This document shows positions 1 to 5,914 of a stretch of DNA of 6,363 nt, piece after piece (the first letter of the stretch is position 1; each line of letters opens with the position of its first letter). The DNA lies in NCBI GenBank assembly GCA_958441075.1, contig CAUCBQ010000124.1, positions 1-6,363 of the forward strand, given 5' to 3'. The notes below the pieces were generated by a model. That model had not been told where the DNA came from. It worked only from the letters and a program-made list of their open reading frames with translations, and searched no databases. This DNA is from an uncultured Clostridiaceae bacterium. GTDB taxonomy: Bacteria; Bacillota; Clostridia; Lachnospirales; Lachnospiraceae. Made by a program: the position numbers and the translations under genes.

Positions 1-1302
1 GATATTTCCAGCCATCTGGCTGCAGGCTTCCCTGTCTGTTACCGGCAGCGCAGCCCTTACATACTGAGGGGTATAGCCGGTGAGATATTCCTTCCCGTCT
101 ATGACCGTAATCTCCTCAAACAGTACGGAAACCGCAGAATCTGCATAATGCATCCTGTACTCCCCGGACATCTTCTTTTCCAGAGAAAGGAGCACATCGC
201 TTCTCTCCGCCTTCACTGACTCAGGGATCTGATCCTTCATTACAGCTGCCTTTGTGCCTTCTCTTCGGGAATATTTAAAAATGTGCATTTCATAAAAATG
301 AACCCGCTCCAGATATTCTCTGGTAACGGCAAATTCTTCCTCTGTTTCTCCCGGAAAGCCCACAATCACATCTGTAGTAATAGCCGGGTGGTCAAATACC
401 TCTCTTAACAGCCGGCACCGGGCTTCATAATCCTCTGTAGTATAATGACGGTTCATCCGCTTTAATGTTTCATCACAGCCGCTCTGGAGAGACAGGTGGA
501 AATGGGGACAGAACTTGGGAAGCTTTGCAAGCTCCTCTGCAAATTCCCTGGTGATAATTCTGGGCTCAAGAGATCCCAGACGAATCCGCTCCAGGCCGTC
601 AATCCCGTGAACCTCCCGAATCAGGGCAAGCAGTTCCCTGTGGTTCCAGTCTCCGCGGCTCACCGGATTTTCTTCCATACGCTCAATCCCATAAGAGCTT
701 AAGTGAATACCGGTAAGAACCACTTCCTTATAGCCTCCGGCTACCAGACTTTTCACTTCCTCCGCCACATCTTCATGGCTGCGGCTGCGGACTCTTCCTC
801 TGGCATAGGGGATGATGCAGTAGCTGCAAAACTGATTGCAGCCGTCCTGTACCTTGATAAAAGCCCTTGTATGGCCTCCCAAACGGTCCAGATGGAGACG
901 CTCATACTCATGAGTGTGGGCGATATCCAGCACATAAACCTTATTTTCTTCATTTTTTTCTGCCAGACGGGCATCCAGAATATCTGCCAGCTCCGCTTTT
1001 CTGTTATTTCCGATAATCAGATCCACGCTGGCATCTTTTTTAAGTTCTTCTGAGGCTACCTGAACATAGCATCCTGCTGCCACCACAAGTGCCTGTGGAT
1101 TCAGCTTTTTCGCCCGGTGCAGCATCTGACGTGATTTTCTGTCCGCTATATTGGTAACGGAGCAGGTATTGATAATATATACGTCTGCCTTTTCATCAAA
1201 GGGAACTATCTCATATCCTCTCTGTGCCAGCTGCTGCTGCATGGCTTCTGTCTCATAGGCATTTACCTTGCAGCCCAAATTGTGAAACGCCGCTTTCGGC
1301 AT
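1..1302 (-). CDS. mtaB: tRNA (t6A37) methylthiotransferase MtaB, C-terminus cut by window edge
   Basis: Radical-SAM enzyme of the methylthiotransferase family. It converts t6A to ms2t6A at position 37 of ANN-decoding tRNAs using two [4Fe-4S] clusters. I translated it by hand from ATG at 1302; the frame stays open for 434 codons to the left edge, so only the last residues are missing (B. subtilis YqeV/MtaB is about 450). The N-terminal UPF0004 domain shows its three cluster cysteines at C11 (HNLGCKVN), C47 (NTCSVT) and C78 (AAGCY). The radical-SAM triad CNQFCSYC lies at C155, C159 and C162, followed by IIPYARGR. Also visible are LTGIHLSSYG (197-205), SLEPR (244-248), LSLQSGCD (270-277) and IVGFPGETEEEF (313-324). 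A TRAM-like C-terminal region begins near 385. The HNLGCKVN and IIPYARGR forms point to MtaB rather than MiaB or RimO. A good AAGGAG site lies 8 bases upstream (1311-1317). The family assignment is firm. Confidence 0.96.
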   Translation of the reverse strand, partial: MPKAAFHNLGCKVNAYETEAMQQQLAQRGYEIVPFDEKADVYIINTCSVTNIADRKSRQMLHRAKKLNPQALVVAAGCYVQVASEELKKDASVDLIIGNNRKAELADILDARLAEKNEENKVYVLDIAHTHEYERLHLDRLGGHTRAFIKVQDGCNQFCSYCIIPYARGRVRSRSHEDVAEEVKSLVAGGYKEVVLTGIHLSSYGIERMEENPVSRGDWNHRELLALIREVHGIDGLERIRLGSLEPRIITREFAEELAKLPKFCPHFHLSLQSGCDETLKRMNRHYTTEDYEARCRLLREVFDHPAITTDVIVGFPGETEEEFAVTREYLERVHFYEMHIFKYSRREGTKAAVMKDQIPESVKAERSDVLLSLEKKMSGEYRMHYADSAVSVLFEEITVIDGKEYLTGYTPQYVRAALPVTDREACSQMAGNI

Positions 1303-1310
1303 AACCTGAT

Positions 1311-1317
1311 CTCCTTT
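1311..1317 (-). promoter_or_regulatory. Ribosome binding site of mtaB
   Basis: On the minus strand this reads AAAGGAG, 8 bases before the ATG at 1302. It fixes the start codon at 1302, which agrees with the family N-terminus (MPKAAFHNLGC). Confidence 0.8.
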
Positions 1318-1372
1318 CTTATCCTTTAAACTTTTGACAGTTTCTTCCGGTTTTTTTCATACAAACTCACTA

Positions 1373-1401
1373 TTGACTTTTATCAGTCTCTCCTTTAGTA
1401 T
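1373..1401 (+). promoter_or_regulatory. Probable sigma-A type promoter for the HPr-like gene
   Basis: A -35 element TTGACT (1373-1378) is separated by 17 bases from a -10 candidate TAGTAT (1396-1401). An alternative -10, TATAAA at 1399-1404, would give a 20-base spacer and is less likely. A start near 1408 gives a leader of about 50 bases before the ATG at 1461 and places the start inside the palindrome at 1406-1422. A second perfect -35, TTGACA at 1334-1339, has only a poor -10 partner (CATACA, 1358-1363). This is a call from consensus matching only. Confidence 0.55.
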
Positions 1402-1405
1402 AAAA

Positions 1406-1422
1406 TCAGATCAGTGATCTGA
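1406..1422. promoter_or_regulatory. 17-bp perfect palindrome, candidate operator
   Basis: The two 8-base arms TCAGATCA (1406-1413) and TGATCTGA (1415-1422) are exact reverse complements around a single G at 1414. The site sits immediately downstream of the predicted -10 of the HPr-like gene, over its likely transcription start, where a dimeric repressor would block initiation. A 1-base centre is too small for a full RNA hairpin, although a shorter 6-bp stem with a 5-base loop is possible. The shape therefore suits a protein-binding DNA site better than a terminator. The binding factor is unknown. Since the site lies between divergent genes it could also affect mtaB. Confidence 0.5.
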
Positions 1423-1443
1423 AAAAATGATCATACATACCAC

Positions 1444-1450
1444 AAGGAGG
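1444..1450 (+). promoter_or_regulatory. Strong ribosome binding site of the HPr-like gene
   Basis: AAGGAGG, a full match to the anti-Shine-Dalgarno core, lies 10 bases before ATG 1461. It is the strongest site in the window and settles both the strand and the start, against the antisense frame that overlaps this gene. Confidence 0.88.
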
Positions 1451-1460
1451 GTTCTTCAAT

Positions 1461-1694
1461 ATGAAAACAGTTCGTATTTCCTTAAATTCCATTGACAAGG
1501 TCAAATCCTTTGTAAATGACCTGGCAAAATTTGACGTTGACTTTGATCTGGTATCCGGAAGATATGTGATTGATGCAAAGTCTATTATGGGCATCTTCAG
1601 CCTGGATCTTTCCAAGCCCATCGACTTAAACATCCATGCTGAAAATGGTGTTGAGGATATCTTATCCACACTGGCTCCCTACATCATCGACTGA
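1461..1694 (+). CDS. HPr-like protein without the active-site histidine
   Basis: A 77-residue acidic protein related to HPr, the phosphocarrier of the sugar phosphotransferase system. The match rests on the regulatory-serine segment AKSIMGIFSLDL (39-50), equivalent to KSIMGVMSL around Ser46 of B. subtilis HPr (here S41), on the preceding K-F-D-V-D-F-D strand resembling HPr KYDADVNL, and on matching overall length and order. The His15 loop (GIHARPA in HPr) is missing: ungapped alignment from K23 places S10 where His15 should be, and the only histidine in the protein is H59. It therefore cannot accept phosphate from Enzyme I in the normal way. By analogy with Crh, which also lacks His15 but keeps Ser46, a regulatory role through HPr kinase is possible but not shown. 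It is monocistronic, opposite in strand to its neighbours, with its own promoter, ribosome binding site and terminator. The fold relationship is fairly sure; the function is unknown. Confidence 0.85.
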   Translation: MKTVRISLNSIDKVKSFVNDLAKFDVDFDLVSGRYVIDAKSIMGIFSLDLSKPIDLNIHAENGVEDILSTLAPYIID

Positions 1695-1717
1695 TGAAAC
1701 AGCGCACTTAACAGTAT

Positions 1718-1748
1718 ACGCCGTCTGCTTTGGCAGGCGGCGTTTTTT
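1718..1748 (+). terminator. Rho-independent terminator of the HPr-like gene
   Basis: An 11-bp stem (left arm 1718-1728, right arm 1733-1743, one G-T wobble) with the loop TTTG is followed by six T residues (1743-1748). It starts 23 bases after the TGA stop. On the minus strand the hairpin is not followed by a U-rich tract (the RNA continues AUACUGUUAAG), so it should not stop transcripts coming from thiI efficiently. Confidence 0.92.
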
Positions 1749-1757
1749 CGTCCTGTT

Positions 1758-2939
1758 TTATTGACAGCGGATTACCTCTGTTGTCTCCAGCGCTGTTTTT
1801 ACAAGCTCGTCAATCCTTTCCTCCAGATGACGCTCGGAATTGCGGATCACGTTGATATTGGGCTTTGTCACCGGATGCTTTGCCACAAAAATCGTACAGC
1901 AGTCCTCAAAAGGCTGGATGGATGTTTCATAGGTACCTATCTTTTCTGATACATCCACAATCTCCTGCTTATCAAAGCCAATCACCGGACGGTATACAGG
2001 CATGGTGCAGACCTCGTTGGTTGCTGCTAAAGACTGCAGGGTCTGGGAAGCAACCTGTCCGATGCTCTCTCCTGTAATCAGGCCGATGGCTCCGTTCTTC
2101 TCTGCAATGGCCTGAGCGATCCGCATCATATAGCGGCGCATGATAATGGTAAGTTCCTCATGAGGACATTTCTCATAGATATACAGCTGAATATCTGTAA
2201 AATTCACCACATGAAGGTCCATAGGGCCTGCATAGCGGGCTACCAGCTTCGCCAGATCCACTACCTTCTGCTTGGCCCGGTCGCTGGTATAAGGCGGCGC
2301 ATGGAAGTAAACTGCATCGATCTTCACGCCTCTCTTGGCGATCATGTAGCCTGCAACAGGGCTGTCGATGCCGCCGGAAAGAAGAAGCATGGCCTTTCCG
2401 TTGGTGCCTACAGGCATACCGCCCGGACCCGGAATCATCAGGGAAAAGATATTTACCTTCTGGCGGATCTCCACACGCAGAAGCACATCCGGATTATGCA
2501 CATCCACGCGCATCTGCGGAAACGCCTCCAGAATTGCCTCTCCCATATCACGGTTGATCTGGTCGGAGGACACGGGATAGCGCTTGTCTCCTCTTCTTGC
2601 TACAACCTTAAAGGTCAGGTTCTTATCCGGGTAGACTCTGTCCATGTACTCTACCACGTGTTTTTTCAGATTTTCATAATCCCTGTCATCAATCTGCACC
2701 ATAGGACAGATATCTGCGATACCGAATACTCTCTTTAACGCCTCAATGGTATCATCATAATCATACTCTCCCTCGGCAGTTACATAGATGCGTCCTGATT
2801 CCTTTGTTACTTCAAAACTTCCGTCCACTTCCCGAAGGGCGAAACGGATCTGCTTAATCAGGGCGTCTTCAAACATAAAGCGGTTCTTGCCCTTTGTGCC
2901 GATCTCCGCATATTTGATTAAAAATGACTGATACTGCAT
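1758..2939 (-). CDS. thiI: tRNA 4-thiouridine sulfurtransferase ThiI, short form
   Basis: Transfers sulfur to U8 of tRNA (s4U8), using ATP to adenylate the uridine. In some bacteria it also supplies sulfur for the thiazole of thiamine. The 393 residues hold an N-terminal ferredoxin-like region (about 1-60, starting KYAEIGTKGKNR at 9-20), a THUMP domain (about 60-165) and a PP-loop AANH domain. The PP-loop SGGIDSP is at 188-194, followed by YFHAPPYTS (211-219), GESIGQVASQT (290-300) and EDCCTIFVAKHP (345-356). The adjacent C347 and C348 are candidates for the sulfur-accepting cysteine. It ends where E. coli ThiI continues into a rhodanese domain, so sulfur must come directly from a desulfurase, fitting the nifS-like gene 36 bases upstream. 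A modest AAGAGG site lies just before the ATG at 2939. No TPP riboswitch fits in that gap, which favours s4U formation as the main role. Confidence 0.97.
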   Translation of the reverse strand: MQYQSFLIKYAEIGTKGKNRFMFEDALIKQIRFALREVDGSFEVTKESGRIYVTAEGEYDYDDTIEALKRVFGIADICPMVQIDDRDYENLKKHVVEYMDRVYPDKNLTFKVVARRGDKRYPVSSDQINRDMGEAILEAFPQMRVDVHNPDVLLRVEIRQKVNIFSLMIPGPGGMPVGTNGKAMLLLSGGIDSPVAGYMIAKRGVKIDAVYFHAPPYTSDRAKQKVVDLAKLVARYAGPMDLHVVNFTDIQLYIYEKCPHEELTIIMRRYMMRIAQAIAEKNGAIGLITGESIGQVASQTLQSLAATNEVCTMPVYRPVIGFDKQEIVDVSEKIGTYETSIQPFEDCCTIFVAKHPVTKPNINVIRNSERHLEERIDELVKTALETTEVIRCQ

Positions 2940-2975
2940 CTTTACCTCTTTCTAATACAACTTAAATATTGACAG

Positions 2976-4130
2976 CTACGCTCTGTAATACCGCCTCAAA
3001 ACCGGAAGCAGCTCCTTTAACACATCTATACAGTAATCAATCTCTTCCTTTGTGTTAAAAAGACCGAAGCTGAACCGGAGCGTGGAATCCAAAAGCTCCT
3101 TTTTTACGCCCACAGCCTTTAAGGTGCCGCTGATTGCAGGATGGTTGGAGGAACAGGCAGAACCGGAGGACACATAGATTCCCTTATCCTCAAGGGCATG
3201 AAGAAGCACCTCACTGCGAACCCCCTTAAAGCTCAGGCTGACAATCTGGGGCGCGCTCAGTTCTCCCTTCTGACTGTTTACCGTTACATCTTCAAGCTCT
3301 GAAACACGGTCAATGAGATAATCCTTCAATCCGGTTATTTTTTTAATTTTGTCCTCATGATCCCGGTACATCTCCTGAGCCGCTAATCCCAGACCTGCGA
3401 TGCCCGGAACATTTTCCGTACCTGAACGCAGATTTCTCTGCTGACCGCCTCCGTAAAGAAGGGGATTAATCTTTATCCTTTCATCAATATAAAGGAAGCC
3501 GATTCCCTTTGGCCCGTGAATCTTGTGTCCGCTGACGCTTAAAAGGTCGATTCCCTGTTTCTTTGGCCGGATCACTATTTTACCATAAGCCTGAATCGCA
3601 TCTGCATGGAAAATAATGTTTCTTCCCTTTGCATGTACCAGAGAGGCAATCTCTTCCACCGGCTCAATGGCCCCGATTTCATTATTTACATACATTACAG
3701 ATACCAAAATCGTATCAGGGCGGATAGACTGTTCCAGTTCCTCCAGAGAAATATGTCCCTGACTGTCCACAGAAAGATAGGTCACTTCAAAGCCCAGAGA
3801 CTCTAAAAATGCCAAAGGCTGATATACCGAGGCGTGCTCGATCCGTGTACTGATAATATGCTTTCCAGCTCTCTGATTGGCCAGCGCCGTGCCGATCAGG
3901 GCCATATTGTTAGATTCCGTGCCGCCGGAGGTAAAAAGAATTTCCTTTTCCTTTACCTTAAGGGTCTTTGCAATCTGGGAGGCAGCGTTTTTTACATACT
4001 GTTCCGCTTCCATCCCCTTTCTGTGGCGGGCAGACGGATTCCCATAATCCTCTGTCATAAGCTTTACTGTCAGATCTTTTACTTCATCCAGCACCCTGGT
4101 AGTGGCTGAATTGTCAAAATATACTTCCAT
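2976..4130 (-). CDS. Cysteine desulfurase, NifS/IscS family, probably NifZ-like partner of ThiI
   Basis: PLP enzyme that takes sulfur from L-cysteine as a persulfide and releases alanine. Its 384 residues match the usual length. Visible landmarks are YFDNSATT (4-11), the phosphate-binding GGTESNN (69-75), EHAS with the ring-stacking H99, the NNEIG segment (149-153), HADAIQAYGK with D176, the PLP-lysine motif SGHKIHGPKG with K203, GGGQQRNLRSGTEN (227-240) and the catalytic cysteine loop SSGSACSS with C326. All key residues are present. Position decides the likely partner: it lies directly upstream of a rhodanese-less thiI, as nifZ does in B. subtilis, where NifZ supplies ThiI. A role in iron-sulfur assembly is also possible, since no iscU/sufU is in view. 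It starts 15 bases after rsmE, and its AAAGGA site (4139-4144) ends 1 base short of the rsmE stop codon, suggesting coupled translation. The family is certain; the partner is inferred. Confidence 0.96.
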   Translation of the reverse strand: MEVYFDNSATTRVLDEVKDLTVKLMTEDYGNPSARHRKGMEAEQYVKNAASQIAKTLKVKEKEILFTSGGTESNNMALIGTALANQRAGKHIISTRIEHASVYQPLAFLESLGFEVTYLSVDSQGHISLEELEQSIRPDTILVSVMYVNNEIGAIEPVEEIASLVHAKGRNIIFHADAIQAYGKIVIRPKKQGIDLLSVSGHKIHGPKGIGFLYIDERIKINPLLYGGGQQRNLRSGTENVPGIAGLGLAAQEMYRDHEDKIKKITGLKDYLIDRVSELEDVTVNSQKGELSAPQIVSLSFKGVRSEVLLHALEDKGIYVSSGSACSSNHPAISGTLKAVGVKKELLDSTLRFSFGLFNTKEEIDYCIDVLKELLPVLRRYYRA

Positions 4131-4145
4131 ACTGATGGTCCTTTC

Positions 4146-4895
4146 TCAAAATGCCCCCTCCAGCTTCATCATAAGCACAGAAAGGATGGCAAGCCCTGCT
4201 GTCTCTGTCCGTAAAATTCTGTTTCCAAGACTCACCGGACAGACTCCCATTTCAAGAGCCTGACTGATTTCTTCCCCGTCAAATCCCCCTTCCGGTCCGA
4301 TAAACACTGCGATCTTCTGACCGGGAGCCGCCTGAGACAATGCCTTTTTCATACCTTCCATCCCTTCTTCCAGCTCATAGGGAATCAGGCACAGATCAAA
4401 TCTGCTGTCACGGGTAAAGGAAAAGGCTTCTTTTAAAGTCATCACCGGCTCTATCCGGGGAATCCGGCTGCGTTTTGACTGCTTGGCCGCGCTCTCCGCA
4501 ATTGCCTGCCAACGCTTTCCCTTGGCCTGGGCTTTCTTTTCATCCAGCCGCACCACAGCGTTTTTTGTGGCTACCGGCACAACGGCGGCTGCACCAAGTT
4601 CCACTGCCTTCTGGATAATAAGCTCCATCTTATCTGATTTGGGAAGCCCCTGAAAGAGCCAGATCTGGGCAGGAAGCTCCATCCTGCTGTCACAGAAGGA
4701 ACTGATTTTCACTACAGCCCTATCCTGCTCAAAGGTTTCTACCGTACAGACATAGTCCCTGCCTGTACCGTCGCTGATTAAAACCTCTTCTCCCGGCTTC
4801 ATGCGGAGCACATTTTTCATATGGTTCACATCCGGCCCGGTGATACTGATGATATCTGATGCCACCTGAGACGGATCAGCAAAAAAATGATGCAT
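4146..4895 (-). CDS. rsmE: 16S rRNA (uracil1498-N3)-methyltransferase RsmE
   Basis: SAM-dependent SPOUT methyltransferase that makes m3U1498 in helix 44 of 16S rRNA in the assembled 30S subunit. At 249 residues it has the normal family length. The N-terminal PUA-like RNA-binding part begins MHHFFADP and includes HMKNVLRMKPGEEV (25-38). The trefoil-knot part carries LPKSDKMELIIQKAVELG (84-101), AESAAKQSKR (133-142), the SAM-binding IGPEGGF (199-205) and LGNRILRTETA (223-233), all hallmark motifs. The start codon lies 3 bases after the prmA stop. Upstream there is only a weak purine tract (AAGAAG) inside the prmA 3' end, so translation probably depends on ribosomes finishing prmA. It corresponds to yqeU, next to prmA and mtaB in B. 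subtilis. The assignment is firm. Confidence 0.97.
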   Translation of the reverse strand: MHHFFADPSQVASDIISITGPDVNHMKNVLRMKPGEEVLISDGTGRDYVCTVETFEQDRAVVKISSFCDSRMELPAQIWLFQGLPKSDKMELIIQKAVELGAAAVVPVATKNAVVRLDEKKAQAKGKRWQAIAESAAKQSKRSRIPRIEPVMTLKEAFSFTRDSRFDLCLIPYELEEGMEGMKKALSQAAPGQKIAVFIGPEGGFDGEEISQALEMGVCPVSLGNRILRTETAGLAILSVLMMKLEGAF

Positions 4896-4898
4896 GGC

Positions 4899-5855
4899 TT
4901 ACTTCTTTCTGGCTGTGACAGACACCCACTCGCCCTGATATGTGATCTCAGTTACTTCCAGCTCACTGTTTGCCGCAAAGGCTGCCTTTACTGCCTCTTC
5001 CTTCATATTGATAATACCGGAGGTGATAAAATAGCCGCCTTTTTTCAGGTGGGCCGGAATCTCATTTACAAGGAGAATGATAACATCTGCAAGGATGTTG
5101 GCAACCACAATATCATATTTTTCATATCCGGCCCAGTCCTTTACCGTCTTATCGTCAATGATATTTCCCTGAAGCACATGGAAGCTGTCGCCGGAAATAC
5201 CGTTGGCCTCCAGATTTTCTCCTACTGCTGTGATGGCATTTTCATCCAGGTCTGTTCCCCAGACTTCCTTTGCTCCCAGCTTTAATGCTGTGATACCTAA
5301 AATACCGCTTCCTGTACCCACATCCAAAATCTGAGCCTCTCCGTGAACATACTTTTCCAGCTGACGAATACACAGCTGAGTCGTTTCGTGCATCCCGGTT
5401 CCGAAGGCAGTACCGGGATCAATCTGAACCAGAAGCTTATCCCTATGCTCCTCCGGAACAGGCTCCCAGGTGGGCTTAATCAGGATGTGATCTACCGTAA
5501 AGGGCTTAAAATACTGTTTCCAGTTGTTAATCCAGTCCTTATCCTCTGTTTCGGAAGCCTCAATGGTGCGCGCTCCCAGATCGGTAAACAAGGCCAGCTC
5601 ATCCAGCCCCTCATTGACTTTGCGCAGCATTTCCGCCACCTCTGCATCATCGTCCAGATAAAAGCTTACCTTGGCAATTCCCTCATCCGGCGGAAGCTCA
5701 GGAAGGATATCAATGAACATTCCCTTTGTCTCTTTTTCTGTCAGGGGAATATTGTCCTCAATCTCGATTCCTTCAATGCCGATATCGTCAAACATACTGC
5801 TGACCAGATCTACTGCCTCTGTAGTAGTTGTAAGTGTAAATTTTTTCCATTTCAT
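4899..5855 (-). CDS. prmA: Ribosomal protein L11 methyltransferase PrmA
   Basis: SAM-dependent class I methyltransferase that trimethylates ribosomal protein L11 at several amino groups. The 318 residues are typical for Firmicute PrmA. The N-terminal substrate-recognition domain spans about 1-110. The catalytic domain shows DWINNWKQYFKPF (107-119), DPGTAFGTGMHETT (146-159), the SAM glycine motif LDVGTGSGILG (177-187), the acidic TDLD (201-204) and the NPPF-like VANILADVI (251-259), where the substrate amino group is placed. The ATG at 5855 has a good AGGAGA site 7 bases upstream (5863-5868). It heads the tight prmA-rsmE-nifS-thiI series. In B. subtilis the same gene (yqeT) follows dnaJ; here its upstream neighbour is a TauE-like permease instead. 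No convincing promoter is seen in the 59-base gap before it, so it may be read from further upstream. Confidence 0.97.
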   Translation of the reverse strand: MKWKKFTLTTTTEAVDLVSSMFDDIGIEGIEIEDNIPLTEKETKGMFIDILPELPPDEGIAKVSFYLDDDAEVAEMLRKVNEGLDELALFTDLGARTIEASETEDKDWINNWKQYFKPFTVDHILIKPTWEPVPEEHRDKLLVQIDPGTAFGTGMHETTQLCIRQLEKYVHGEAQILDVGTGSGILGITALKLGAKEVWGTDLDENAITAVGENLEANGISGDSFHVLQGNIIDDKTVKDWAGYEKYDIVVANILADVIILLVNEIPAHLKKGGYFITSGIINMKEEAVKAAFAANSELEVTEITYQGEWVSVTARKK

Positions 5856-5883
5856 AAGTATTTCTCCTGATTAAACTAAAGTT

Positions 5884-5896
5884 TTCAGTTACTGAA
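5884..5896. repeat. Small perfect inverted repeat before prmA
   Basis: TTCAGT (5884-5889) and ACTGAA (5891-5896) are exact reverse complements around one T. It lies in the gap between the permease gene and prmA. There is no adjacent T-rich tract of the kind a terminator needs and no clear -35/-10 pair around it. It may be an operator or chance; a 13-bp palindrome is weak evidence. Confidence 0.3.
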
Positions 5897-5914
5897 CCTC
5901 TGACTGCCCCATCT

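Noticed and set aside
703..1053. 116-codon plus-strand frame, and 753-974 on the minus strand
   Set aside because: Both overlap the radical-SAM region of mtaB, whose frame is continuous and carries all six cluster cysteines.
1303..1460. Structured RNA or riboswitch in the divergent spacer
   Set aside because: Apart from the palindrome with a one-base centre I see no long stems or known riboswitch core; the promoter and ribosome binding site explain most of the segment.
1406..1669. 87-codon minus-strand frame opposite the HPr-like gene
   Set aside because: The plus strand has the AAGGAGG site, the promoter, the terminator and the HPr signature; the minus frame has no family match.
1718..1748. 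Bidirectional terminator serving thiI as well
   Set aside because: On the minus strand the stem is followed by a mixed sequence rather than a U tract, so only plus-strand termination is supported.
2160..2738. 192-codon open frame on the plus strand
   Set aside because: It lies wholly antisense to thiI, whose motifs are intact from end to end. It has no recognisable domain; a mirror frame of a real gene.
2940..2975. Possible TPP riboswitch or promoter upstream of thiI
   Set aside because: Only 36 bases separate the genes, too short for a THI-box element, and no -35/-10 pair is visible.
4887..5285. 132-codon plus-strand frame across the rsmE-prmA junction
   Set aside because: Antisense to prmA catalytic-domain codons, without recognisable motifs.
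5343..5870. 175-codon plus-strand frame, and an overlapping one at 5671-5874
   Set aside because: Antisense to the complete prmA gene, with no family resemblance.
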